Origin: Pseudomonadota bacterium
GTDB taxonomy: Bacteria; Pseudomonadota; Alphaproteobacteria; Rhizobiales; Xanthobacteraceae
Assembly: GCA_023386635.1 (NCBI GenBank)
Contig: JAEWJH010000133.1
Location: 12,361-76,360 of the forward strand
Direction: 5' to 3'
DNA length: 64,000 nucleotides
The notes under the pieces are model-generated. The model ran no database searches. It saw only the letters and a program-made list of their open reading frames with translations, and had not been told where the DNA came from. The translations under genes were made by a program, and so were the position numbers. This document shows, in pieces, positions 10,573 through 21,001 of this stretch (the first letter of the stretch is position 1; each line of letters starts with the position of its first letter).

Positions 10573-10644
10573 GGGCCGGCCGGGCGGTTTGTGCCTGGGC
10601 ACTCAGGGGTTCGCGAGCAACGACGAAACCCAGTGAGCGCCCCT
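10566..10644 (+). promoter_or_regulatory. Mutually exclusive hairpins of the leuA leader
   Basis: CCCCTGAG (10566-10573), covering the leader stop codon, pairs perfectly with CTCAGGGG (10602-10609). The AGGGG at 10605-10609 can instead pair with CCCCT at 10640-10644, just before leuA. The two pairings share bases, so only one can form. A ribosome stalled at the Leu codons or one reaching the stop would choose between them. No T run is present, so the switch may act through Rho or on translation rather than by intrinsic termination. Confidence 0.5.
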
Positions 10645-10678
10645 TGATGATGGCGCAACAGCGAAGGACCCGATCTCC

Positions 10679-12268
<1,590 letters not shown>

Positions 12269-12298
12269 CCACACGAAAATCAGCTGACGGGCAAAATG

Positions 12299-12332
12299 AC
12301 GCACGGCCGCAGGAAACTGCGGCCGCTTGCGT
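12299..12332 (+). terminator. Strong hairpin after leuA
   Basis: A 9-bp perfect stem (12304-12312 / 12317-12325) closes a GAAA tetraloop and is extended by an ACGCA/TGCGT pairing across a two-base bulge. It begins 30 bases after the leuA stop. No T run follows, so it may be a Rho-assisted terminator or an mRNA-end stabiliser. The rest of the 214-base gap to the next gene shows nothing else clear. Confidence 0.5.
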
Positions 12333-12482
12333 TCATGCCCGTATTTTGATGTTCGCGCGCCGCTTTCTGAACGGCGGTGCATCTACATTGCAGAGAATTA
12401 ATTGTGGCCGAAGCTTAACTTGTGAGCACGGCATCACGACCTTCTACTCAGCGCATTAACGTTCACGCAGAGGAGAACTTCG

Positions 12483-13133
12483 ATGTTGAAATCTGTTCTG
12501 GCTGGCACGACCGCACTCGCGATTGTCGGCGCGACATTCGCTTATGCGCAGCAGCCCCCGCGCGGTCCGCGCGGCGATCACTGGCGTCCGTCGGCGGAAG
12601 ACATCAGTGCCTTCACCGATGCCCGGATCGCCGGTTTGAAAGCCGGGTTGAAGCTGACCGCGGATCAGGAGAAGAACTGGCCGGCGGTGGAGACCGCGTT
12701 GCGCGATCTCGCCAAACAACGCGCCGAGCGCGCGCAGGCGCGGGCCGATGCCCGTTCGGCGGGACCGAAGGGCGACGCAAAGCCGGGCGACAAGCCCGGC
12801 GACGTGAAGCGCGATCCGATCGAGCGGCTGCGTCAGCGCGCCGACCGGATGACCGATACCGGCACCGCGCTGAAGAAGCTCGCGGATGCGGCCGCGCCGC
12901 TCTATCAGAGCCTCGATGAGGGCCAGAAGCATCGCTTCATGATGCTGGCGCGGATCGGCATGGGCGGCATGGACCGTGGGATGGATCGCGGCTTCGAGCG
13001 GCATGGCCGCCATCATGGTGGGCATGGCTGGCGGCATCATGGTCCGCGCGGAGATATGGAACGCGGCATGGGTCCTGGTATGGGTCCCGATGGCGGTCCG
13101 GCTGGCGGCCCCGGCGGTAGCCAGCGGCTCTAA
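12483..13133 (+). CDS. LTXXQ-motif (Spy/CpxP-like) periplasmic protein
   Basis: A 216-aa exported protein with a signal peptide (Lys3, hydrophobic core, cleavage near Ala-Tyr-Ala-Gln at ~22). It carries the LTXXQ signature, Leu-Lys-Leu-Thr-Ala-Asp-Gln, near residue 59, which in Spy/CpxP marks a helical chaperone that senses envelope stress. The middle is helical and Arg/Ala-rich; the last ~60 residues are Gly/Met/His-rich (repeated His-Gly-Arg-His-His and Met-Asp-Arg-Gly units), which could bind metal. A GAGGAG ribosome site precedes ATG 12483, and a terminator follows. No partner kinase/regulator is nearby, so the role is inferred from the family only. Confidence 0.82.
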   Translation: MLKSVLAGTTALAIVGATFAYAQQPPRGPRGDHWRPSAEDISAFTDARIAGLKAGLKLTADQEKNWPAVETALRDLAKQRAERAQARADARSAGPKGDAKPGDKPGDVKRDPIERLRQRADRMTDTGTALKKLADAAAPLYQSLDEGQKHRFMMLARIGMGGMDRGMDRGFERHGRHHGGHGWRHHGPRGDMERGMGPGMGPDGGPAGGPGGSQRL

Positions 13134-13219
13134 CCGAATGGAGAGGGGGAGCGGCACGTCAGGCCCCCCGTCATGCCGTTCCCTTCTCTTGCGCCGGATG
13201 AAACGGCGCGATCCCCAGA

Positions 13220-13247
13220 CCGCCGGGCTCCCGCCCGGCGGTTTTTT
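13220..13247 (+). terminator. Intrinsic terminator
   Basis: A perfect 9-bp GC stem (13220-13228 / 13233-13241) with a TCCC loop runs directly into six T residues (13242-13247). It ends the LTXXQ gene and insulates the tRNA gene downstream. Confidence 0.92.
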
Positions 13248-13359
13248 GTTTTCTTCGCTTTTTTCCGGCGAAACAAGCTGTTGGCAGGGTGCGGCATGCT
13301 GGACAGGCCACGGTCGCTTTGCTAAACGACCCGCGCCTCATGGTTTTCCGTGCGGCTGC

Positions 13360-13435
<76 letters not shown>

Positions 13436-13573
13436 ATCTGGTCAATGACTCAGATTGGTTCGGACCCGAAAATACTCCACCCGCTTTACAACCCATTTTA
13501 CAGGTTTGTTCGCGTTCGAGCGTCATGATCGCGATTTCGGCGAGCTTGGCCTCTCGCCGATCCGGTGCGCCTC

Positions 13574-16500
13574 TCAGTATTCCCATTCCACGCCGGCGCC
13601 GACGCCGGTATTGCCGCTGGCGTCCGCGTCACCCTTAAGGCGCAAGTGACGCGTCACATCGAAATCCACAGTCACGCCGCTGTCGGTCGCCGCTGTGCCG
13701 GTCTTCACGCCGACGCTCAGCCGGCGGTTGATGGAACGCGATAATCCGACGGTCGGATTGCCATTGGCCCCGACCGAAACGTCGAGGCTATCGACGCCGA
13801 GCGATTTGCGGATGCGCTCGAACGCGTCATTGCCGCCACCGCCCGAGAACTGCGCGGCGACCTGCGCGAGTTGCAGCGCCTGCGTGGCCGAGAGGCCGCC
13901 GCTTGCCTTGGAAAACAGGATCCGCGACAGGACCTCGTCCTGCGGAAGGTCCGGCTCCGAGGAGAATGTGAAGCTCGGCTCCCGCGCGCTGCCGCCGACG
14001 GTGATGATCGCGGTCACCTCGCTGACGCTGGTCTGCGCGACGAAGTCGAGCGACGGCATCAAGTCGCCGGTGAACACGACACGACCCCGGGTAAAGTCCA
14101 GCCGTGTGCCGGCCACCGAAATCCGTCCCCGACGCATCTCAAATGCGCCGTCGGTGACCGGATCGGAGAGTTTTCCGCGCAGCCGCAGATCGCCGCCGAG
14201 CTCGGCATCGACGCCGCGCCCGCGGACGAACACCCGGTTCGGCGCGCTCACGGTCAAATCCAACGTCGCATCGAACGCCGGCTGCCGACTTGCACGTGCC
14301 TTGTCGCGCGCCGTCGCGGCGAGGCGGGCGCGTGCCGCGGGCGGCGGCGCGACGTGGACCGTGCCGGGGATAGGACTTAACGTCGTCGGCAGCCTTTCCG
14401 GGATCGTGACGTCCAGCGATCCGACATCGATCCTGCCGGAGATCGTCGGACTGCGCGCCAGCGGCCCGGATAATGTCAGGCCGAGATTGGCGACGAGACT
14501 ATAGACGTTGTTCTCGATCAGCTTCGCGTTGTTGCTCGTGATCGCAATGCGACCGGGGAATCCCGCCGCGGCGTCGTTCTCGACTGTGCCCTGCGCGGTG
14601 ATGGCTCCGCCGTTCGGCGTTTGCGCCGACAGGCGCTCGATGGTGATCCGATTGCCATGGGCGACGATGCGTCCGGAAATATTCGTGTAACGGATGCCGA
14701 GCACCACGTCGCTATAGCTGCCGCCGGCAATCGTCGCCGTCCCGTTAATTTCGGGATGCGCGATGGCTCCGCTCGCCTTGACGTCGATGTCGAGCGCACC
14801 TGTGGCGCGCCGTCCGGCCTGCGCCAGGAAGCGATCGGTGACGCCGAGATTGATGCGGCCCTTGGCGGCGAGCGCCAGCCCATCGCCATGGAGCGGCACC
14901 GTTCCGCTGATGCGGATCGATCCGGCGGTTTTGCTGCCGACGGTGCCATCGATCGTCGTGTGGCCGTCGGCGAGTCGCCCGGCGGCGTTGATATCGATGG
15001 GCGGCAGGCCGGCATCGCGCGTTTGCGGAGCGGTGAGGTTGTCGATGTTCAGTTTCCAGGCGCCGCTCGGCGCGTCCGTCGTGCCGGCAATCGTCGCCTC
15101 GGCGTTCAGGGTGCCGGCGAGGCCGAGTTTTGGCATGAAAATATCGGCGATCGAGAGCGGTACCGCCTTGGCGTTGATGGCGATGTCGTAGGTCTTGCCC
15201 ACATGACCATTGATCGTCAGCCGGCCGGTGTTAAGCGTCATCGCAAGGTTACGGATATCGACGCCGCCATCGCGCAGCGCCAGCGTCGTCGGATTCAGGA
15301 GCGCCATCCGGTTCTTGGCGCGCTGTGCTGTGAAGGTGGACAGGTCGAGACGGATCGCATCGCTCGCGATCAGGCGTCCGCGTGCGTCAAGCGTGAAGCC
15401 GCGCGCCTGCGCGGTGAGGGTGATGTCGCTGGCCGCGGTTGCGCCTTGCGCGACCAGACGGACCTGCGAAATCTGCTCGCCGGCGATGACGGCGCGATCG
15501 ATGCTGACGGTGCCGTCGACGGTCGGTTTGCGATAGACGTCCGTCGCATTCAGCCTGGCATTGAGGTGATCGATGCTGGCGCTCGCGGTTTTCACGCCGC
15601 GCGCTTGCGCGGTGAGCGCGAGATTCTGACCGCCGTCGGCGATGTTCACCGCGAGGTCGGCCTGCAATTCCCCGGCGAGCTTGGTCAGCGCAAGGGGTGA
15701 GAGATCATCGAGATTGCCCGCATCGATCGTCATGCGGCCGTCGGCGAGCCAGTCGGCCGTGACCGACACGGCACCCTTGACGACGACAGAGCCGATCCGG
15801 ATATCGGCCTCGTTCACGCGCCAGCCGCCATCGTCCTGTCTGGCGACATGTACGACGCCTTGCGCCGGCTTGTCGTCGACGGTGCCGGACAACGTCGTCC
15901 GGGCATCGATCTGGCCGATGATGTCGGTTGCCGTCGTCTCCAGCACGAGGCGCGGGATCGGTCTGCCGAGCGCCTGGGCATCGGCTACCGTCAGGGTCGC
16001 CTTGGCGTTAGGGCGTTCGAGCGTCCCGGTCAGCTTGGCGGTCAGGTCGGCATGGCCGGCGAGGCGGCTATCGGCGCGTTTCAGATCGGGGACGTTCGCC
16101 TGAACGTCAATATCGGCGCGGTCGACCGTCGCTTGTCCGTCGAGCCGCGCGGATGCATGAGCGCCATTCAGGCGCAGATCGCCGAACCCGAAGCCGCCGG
16201 CAGGTAGCGAACTTACGCGGCCCTTGAGCGCAACACGGCCGCCGGCAAGACCGTCGATGGCCGCGATGCCGGTGGCAAAGCGCGTGGCCTGTCCGTCGAG
16301 ATCGGCATGGAACTGGCTGTCTTTCGGCACGCCGGTGAGATCGGCCTTGAGGCCCAACGCGCCGCGCAGTTGCACGCCGGACAAGCCGCTGAAATGTGCA
16401 AGGTCTGGAACATCGGCCGTCAGGCGGCCTTTCAGTTCCTTGCTGCCGATCCGTCCGTTGAAACGCCCTTGTGCTGTCGCGGTCTCGATCTGTGCGGTTT

Positions 16501-17872
16501 CGACATCGGCGCCGCCATCGCCCCAGCGCCCCGCAAGCGTGAGCGACAGGGACGAGCCAAGCGCGCTGGCGAGCGCCGGGTCCCGCGCGGAGAGCCCGCT
16601 GGCTCGCACGCGGCCGTTGAACGGAACCGCTGTGGTTTTCTCCGTGACGTCACCGCTCGGTGTGGCTTCGAAGGTTGCGGCGATGGTCTGCGCCTTGCCT
16701 TGCGGCGTGGCGATGTCACGCGCATCAAGCGTCGCGATGATGCGCGGCCCCATCAGCGGCCCGGTGACAGTAGCGTCGAAGTTGAAGATGCCGACCTCGA
16801 CACCGCCCGCCGCAGTTTTGCTGCCGGCGTTGGGAAGCGCACGCGCGGTGATCTTGAGATCGGCAACCTGATCGGCTGTGAGGTCGCCGGTCGCATCGAG
16901 CCGCGCGGTCTGTGACATCACTGTGAGCGGCGCAATGGCGATGGCGCCACCGTCGGCAAATCCCACGGTGGCATTCAACTGGGTCGTGCCGGCGAAGATC
17001 GGAGCCGCCATTGGCGGGAGCAGTCCCTCGATGCGCGCCTTCATGTCGGCATTCAGCTGGCGGGTCGTGCCGGTCCGACGTAGCTGCGCCGATCCGTCGG
17101 CGCCGATACCGACACCGGCATCGAAGGCCATCTGCGCGCTGAAGTTATCCAGCGTGCCGGACCCGTCGAGATTAAGCTTCACCGGCGGCTGGTTCGGAAT
17201 ATTGAGGACATGCGCGGCGATGCCGTTCGCAGGCTCATCGACCGCGAGCTTGAGCGTCAGCCGCTCCGTGCGCGGCACGAGTTCGAGCCGTGCGGTCAAT
17301 GTGCCGGCGGCGTCGAGCCGCCGCGCATCGAATGTCAGGTTCAGCCCTTCGGATGGTTTGCCGAGCGACAGCGCGCCGGTTGCGCCGATTTGCGCCGCGG
17401 TGCCGATTACCGGTTCGCCCAGCGTCAGGTTCTTCAGACTGAAATCGGCGATCTGAACGTTGACCGGAAGTTCGGGGAGGATGGGCTCGTCCGACACGGC
17501 AGAAGGCTGCTCGTTCGGTAGAGGCCGGCGCAGGATCGTTACTGTGCCGATCTCGAGCTTGTTGACCTTAAGCTTGCGCAGAAGAAGCGCGGAGCGCGTC
17601 CAGTCGAGCGTGATCTTATCGATCTGCAGCCAGACGCCCTTGCGATCTGCGACGCTGACATTGCTGATGGTGGAACTGGAGAACAGTGCGCCGTCCACCG
17701 ATCCGATGGAGACGCGTGCCGCCGGTGTCGAAAGCGCGCGTGACAACAGACCAGCCAGAATTCCCTTGTCGTCGTCCGCGCTGCGGCTGACCAGGGTCGA
17801 ACCCGCCAGCAGCGCGCCGGCTATCAGCAAGCCCAGGAATCCGAAGAGGATGGTTGTCCGATATGTCCGCAT
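13574..17872 (-). CDS. tamB: Translocation and assembly module subunit TamB
   Basis: The 1432-aa inner-membrane-anchored AsmA-like protein spans the periplasm and works with TamA in outer-membrane protein insertion and phospholipid transport. One N-terminal membrane segment (about 8-30) is followed by a very long run of beta-rich repeats with alternating Gly/Asp/Thr. The C terminus carries the DUF490/TamB domain with the conserved Phe-Thr-Phe-Ser-Ser-Glu-Pro-Asp-Leu-Pro-Gln-Asp-Glu-Val-Leu-Ser segment and ends on an aromatic Trp-Glu-Tyr, as in barrel-docking strands. The start overlaps the tamA stop (TGATG), so the two are translationally coupled. Confidence 0.95.
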   Translation of the reverse strand: MRTYRTTILFGFLGLLIAGALLAGSTLVSRSADDDKGILAGLLSRALSTPAARVSIGSVDGALFSSSTISNVSVADRKGVWLQIDKITLDWTRSALLLRKLKVNKLEIGTVTILRRPLPNEQPSAVSDEPILPELPVNVQIADFSLKNLTLGEPVIGTAAQIGATGALSLGKPSEGLNLTFDARRLDAAGTLTARLELVPRTERLTLKLAVDEPANGIAAHVLNIPNQPPVKLNLDGSGTLDNFSAQMAFDAGVGIGADGSAQLRRTGTTRQLNADMKARIEGLLPPMAAPIFAGTTQLNATVGFADGGAIAIAPLTVMSQTARLDATGDLTADQVADLKITARALPNAGSKTAAGGVEVGIFNFDATVTGPLMGPRIIATLDARDIATPQGKAQTIAATFEATPSGDVTEKTTAVPFNGRVRASGLSARDPALASALGSSLSLTLAGRWGDGGADVETAQIETATAQGRFNGRIGSKELKGRLTADVPDLAHFSGLSGVQLRGALGLKADLTGVPKDSQFHADLDGQATRFATGIAAIDGLAGGRVALKGRVSSLPAGGFGFGDLRLNGAHASARLDGQATVDRADIDVQANVPDLKRADSRLAGHADLTAKLTGTLERPNAKATLTVADAQALGRPIPRLVLETTATDIIGQIDARTTLSGTVDDKPAQGVVHVARQDDGGWRVNEADIRIGSVVVKGAVSVTADWLADGRMTIDAGNLDDLSPLALTKLAGELQADLAVNIADGGQNLALTAQARGVKTASASIDHLNARLNATDVYRKPTVDGTVSIDRAVIAGEQISQVRLVAQGATAASDITLTAQARGFTLDARGRLIASDAIRLDLSTFTAQRAKNRMALLNPTTLALRDGGVDIRNLAMTLNTGRLTINGHVGKTYDIAINAKAVPLSIADIFMPKLGLAGTLNAEATIAGTTDAPSGAWKLNIDNLTAPQTRDAGLPPIDINAAGRLADGHTTIDGTVGSKTAGSIRISGTVPLHGDGLALAAKGRINLGVTDRFLAQAGRRATGALDIDVKASGAIAHPEINGTATIAGGSYSDVVLGIRYTNISGRIVAHGNRITIERLSAQTPNGGAITAQGTVENDAAAGFPGRIAITSNNAKLIENNVYSLVANLGLTLSGPLARSPTISGRIDVGSLDVTIPERLPTTLSPIPGTVHVAPPPAARARLAATARDKARASRQPAFDATLDLTVSAPNRVFVRGRGVDAELGGDLRLRGKLSDPVTDGAFEMRRGRISVAGTRLDFTRGRVVFTGDLMPSLDFVAQTSVSEVTAIITVGGSAREPSFTFSSEPDLPQDEVLSRILFSKASGGLSATQALQLAQVAAQFSGGGGNDAFERIRKSLGVDSLDVSVGANGNPTVGLSRSINRRLSVGVKTGTAATDSGVTVDFDVTRHLRLKGDADASGNTGVGAGVEWEY

Positions 17873-19857
17873 CAGAACGCCTGCCCGATGCCGATATAGA
17901 GGCCCCAGCGGCTGTCGCCGGGGCGCGGGTTGAGCGGTGTGGCGATGTCGAGCCGGATCGGGCCGACCGCTGTGTAATAGCGAAGGCCGATGCCGGCGGC
18001 GTAACGCAGCCGCTCCTTGAAGTCGGGGTATGCTGAATCGAATGCGCCGCCCATGTCGACGAACGGAACGAGGCCGATCGTGTCGGTGATCTTGATGCGC
18101 GCTTCCAGCGAGGCTTCGAGCAGGCTGCGCCCGCCGATCACCTCACCGGTTGGGCCGAGCGGACTGAGGCTGCGATAACGATAGCCGCGGACCGAACCGC
18201 CGCCGCCGGCGTAGAAGCGGTGAGTTGACGGGATGTCGGCGAGCGATGCGCCGGTCACCGACCCAAAGCCGACGCGGCCTGCAAGCACATAGCGGGCCTC
18301 GTCGTCGATGGCGTAATAAGTGGAGGCTAGTGCCTTGGCTTCAAACAGCCCGACGGATGATCCAAGCCATTTCGGATAGGCGGTCGCCATGGCCGTTGCC
18401 CGAAATCCCGTCGTGGGGTCGAGCAAATTGTCCGTGGAATCGTAAGTGACGGAAGCGGGAATGCCGATCAGTCGATAATCGACGACTCCGAGCGTGTCGC
18501 TGGTCATGCCGAATTCGCCGGTGACGCCAATTTGCGCCGAGAAGACATCGGAGAAACGATGGCGGATGGCGGCCGAAGCGACGGAGCGCCGGCTGTTGTA
18601 TCCGCCATATTGATCGCCGCCGGTGTTCTCACGTTCGACCATGCCGTCGAGCAACAGGTCGTTGCGCGAGCCGCCGAGCCCCGGTTTGACGAAGCTGGCT
18701 TTGAAGCGTCCGCCGAGATCCGACAAATTGAAGTTTTTCAGATTGTCGAACACGGAACTGGTGGTCTGCCGCAGCGCGAACAGATCACCTTCCAGCCTCA
18801 GGCTCTCGGCGCCGCCGAACAGGTTGCGGTGCTGCCAGTAGGCGCGCAGCGCCGGTCCATCGAGCGTTGAATATCGTGCCGAGAATCCGACGACGCGCGG
18901 TTTGCGGTCGGTGATATCGGCGGTGAGCGGCAATTGTCCGTTGGCATCAAGTTGCTCGGCCTCGCGCATCCTTACCGAACTGATCGCCGGCAGCTTGAGA
19001 ATCGACTTACGCGACGCAGCGACGGCTTTCGCGGAGTAGGGATCGCCTTGCTCGATATAGATCATCGAGCGCACCACTTTCGGATCGACGTCCGATTGCC
19101 CGGCTACGGTCACCGGGCCGAAGGTCGCTCGCGGCCCGGTGGCGACCTGGATATCGACGTCCATTGCTGCGTTCGGATGATCGACGAGGGGACGCAAGCG
19201 CGTGACTTTTGCCAATGGAAAAGATCGGTTGCGGAAATGGTCGATCAAGGCCGCCTGCACTGCACGGAGGTCGGCGGCGCGCGCCGGATCGCCCGGTCTG
19301 ATCTTGACCACCCTCGGAGGAAGTTCCGCCTCGGTGAACGCCCGACCGGTGCGCGCATCGCTGATCACGATGGTGCGCAGGCGAAACAGTGGACCGGGCT
19401 CGGCGCGCACGGTGATCGGTACGGTTTCGCGCGCACGAAAGCTCTCGGCCGCGCGCGCCACGCGCGGTCCTGTCGCTTGCCCGAGCCTGAGCGGAAGCCC
19501 TGCGATGTCGATCGTCAATTTGGCGTTGTAGTAGCCCGCGCCCCAGAGGGCGTCGAGCAATGGCGCGAGATCAGCTTCGGCGCGCCGGACCAGGGTTTCG
19601 CCATCGGGCGGCGGGTCTTCGCGGGTTCGGTAGAGAGTGGAGGCTTGCTCGAGTGCGTCCTTCAGATCGCAAGGCGCATCGCCCACGTCGAATGTCAGAA
19701 GATAGGGAAGCGCTTTTTGCGATGGCGCGGGAGGCTTATCCCCGAACAGCCCAAACAGGTCGAACGCCGACGCGCTGACCGGCGCTAGAGCAACACCGCA
19801 GAAAAAGATGGCGGCAACAAACCACCTCGGACTTTGCCATCCACCGATCCTTAACAC
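17872..19857 (-). CDS. tamA: Outer-membrane assembly protein TamA (Omp85 family)
   Basis: A 661-aa Omp85 protein. The signal peptide ends near Ala-Ser-Ala-Phe (about residue 32). Three POTRA-like domains (about 50-330) with Gly-Pro-Leu-Phe-Arg and Val-Ala-Gly-Gln-Ser-Asp-Val motifs come next, then a 16-strand barrel. The lid-lock motif is visible as Gly-Gly-Gly-Gly-Ser-Val-Arg-Gly-Tyr. The protein ends in Phe, as expected of an outer-membrane barrel signal. It is the first gene of the tamA-tamB operon. Confidence 0.94.
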   Translation of the reverse strand: MLRIGGWQSPRWFVAAIFFCGVALAPVSASAFDLFGLFGDKPPAPSQKALPYLLTFDVGDAPCDLKDALEQASTLYRTREDPPPDGETLVRRAEADLAPLLDALWGAGYYNAKLTIDIAGLPLRLGQATGPRVARAAESFRARETVPITVRAEPGPLFRLRTIVISDARTGRAFTEAELPPRVVKIRPGDPARAADLRAVQAALIDHFRNRSFPLAKVTRLRPLVDHPNAAMDVDIQVATGPRATFGPVTVAGQSDVDPKVVRSMIYIEQGDPYSAKAVAASRKSILKLPAISSVRMREAEQLDANGQLPLTADITDRKPRVVGFSARYSTLDGPALRAYWQHRNLFGGAESLRLEGDLFALRQTTSSVFDNLKNFNLSDLGGRFKASFVKPGLGGSRNDLLLDGMVERENTGGDQYGGYNSRRSVASAAIRHRFSDVFSAQIGVTGEFGMTSDTLGVVDYRLIGIPASVTYDSTDNLLDPTTGFRATAMATAYPKWLGSSVGLFEAKALASTYYAIDDEARYVLAGRVGFGSVTGASLADIPSTHRFYAGGGGSVRGYRYRSLSPLGPTGEVIGGRSLLEASLEARIKITDTIGLVPFVDMGGAFDSAYPDFKERLRYAAGIGLRYYTAVGPIRLDIATPLNPRPGDSRWGLYIGIGQAF

Positions 19858-19887
19858 ATCACCCCACGCACTTTACCAAGCGATACA

Positions 19888-19916
19888 ATTGATCAAAAGT
19901 GGCTAGAGAGTGTCAA
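19888..19916 (-). promoter_or_regulatory. Candidate promoter of tamA-tamB
   Basis: Reading the minus strand, a perfect TTGACA (19916-19911) is followed 17 bases later by ATCAAT (19893-19888), a weak -10 match in an AT-rich stretch 31 bases ahead of the tamA start. The surrounding sequence is much less GC-rich than the coding DNA on both sides. Confidence 0.42.
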
Positions 19917-19945
19917 TTGCAGGACAATGGACGATGGAGCAACAA

Positions 19946-20797
19946 TCATCGCGCTAACAAGGTCAACGGCTCCAAGAACCCAACGATGGCAGCGGCAAAT
20001 TCATCGGGGAGTTGCTCCGGGAGCGGCACCATGCCCTCTGGAACTTGATGGATCGTGCTGTTGGCGAGGGCGCGCGCGAGTTTCGCTGCGGCTGGATGAA
20101 CATGCGGATCTTTCATCGGGTCGATGATCAAGGTGGGGCCGGCCACCAGACCCAGCCGGTCCTCCATTCGATAGCGGCCGACGGCCCGATGGCCTTGCGC
20201 CGCCATCACGCCGGCGCGCAACGCATCGACGACGAAACGCTGTAGAAGCAGGGTGTCGCCTTCCGGGTAGAACGGCTGACGACGGGCCCAGAGTTCGACG
20301 AGATGCCCTCCGTTCGGCCGAGGCTCGACATCGTCAATGCCGGCGCCTTTCGTGTGCGGTCTGGCGCGTCGCTCCGCATCCACCATCGAACAGCCGGATA
20401 ACACCAGCGCGCCCACCCGCTGCGGAGACGAAGCCGCGATTTCGATTGCGATCACCGCCCCGGTATGATGTCCGGCCACGGCAAACTCGCGAACATCCAA
20501 GGCGCTGAGACACGCCAGAGACGATTGCGCCCAGATTTCGATCGACGCCTTGTCGGGATCGATGGCGTCCGAGTCGCCGAAGCCAAGCGTATCGATCGCG
20601 ATCGTCCGGAAATGGCGGGCCAGCAAAGGAATGGCATACTCGAATTCCCGCCAGGATCGCGGCGTCTGATGCAACAGCAGGAGCGGAAATCCGTGTCCGC
20701 AGATCGCCGCATGGATCCGGCCGAAAGACGTTTCGACAAAAGCGTGCTCGATGGCCGGAATGTCAGCGCGGGTCTGCACAGTTTGTGTGTCCTGCAT
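19946..20797 (-). CDS. Alpha/beta-hydrolase-fold protein with altered nucleophile elbow
   Basis: 283 aa with a clear alpha/beta-hydrolase layout: Leu-Leu-Leu-Leu-His-Gln-Thr-Pro (oxyanion strand), Asp-Thr-Leu-Gly-Phe-Gly-Asp-Ser-Asp, a nucleophile-elbow strand near 105-113, and a late strand with Ile-Ile-Asp-Pro-Met-Lys-Asp. The elbow reads Gly-His-His-Thr-Gly (109-113), so His111 occupies the place of the catalytic Ser/Asp/Cys. It may not be an ester hydrolase, or may use another residue. It lies divergent from the racemase-like gene. The substrate is unknown. Confidence 0.8.
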   Translation of the reverse strand: MQDTQTVQTRADIPAIEHAFVETSFGRIHAAICGHGFPLLLLHQTPRSWREFEYAIPLLARHFRTIAIDTLGFGDSDAIDPDKASIEIWAQSSLACLSALDVREFAVAGHHTGAVIAIEIAASSPQRVGALVLSGCSMVDAERRARPHTKGAGIDDVEPRPNGGHLVELWARRQPFYPEGDTLLLQRFVVDALRAGVMAAQGHRAVGRYRMEDRLGLVAGPTLIIDPMKDPHVHPAAAKLARALANSTIHQVPEGMVPLPEQLPDEFAAAIVGFLEPLTLLAR

Positions 20798-21001
20798 ACG
20801 GAAGGGGTGAGAGCGTCGAAGCCTATCCTACCTTGCGTTGAAACACCCGCCGCGCGCAAATGCGTTGCAACGGCCCTGCAAAATGTCCAAAGTTGCGCGG
20901 TGTTGCGGAGCGTAAGAACGCGATCGCATCAGCGTATCGACCGCCGCCAGGATGGACTCAGCATGACGCCGGAATCGGAGGCCTCAGGGGATGAAGCGAC
21001 C

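Noticed and set aside
13436..13573. Possible attachment site or integrated element after tRNA-Lys
   Set aside because: No integrase gene and no repeat of the tRNA 3' end was seen; tamB ends normally just downstream.
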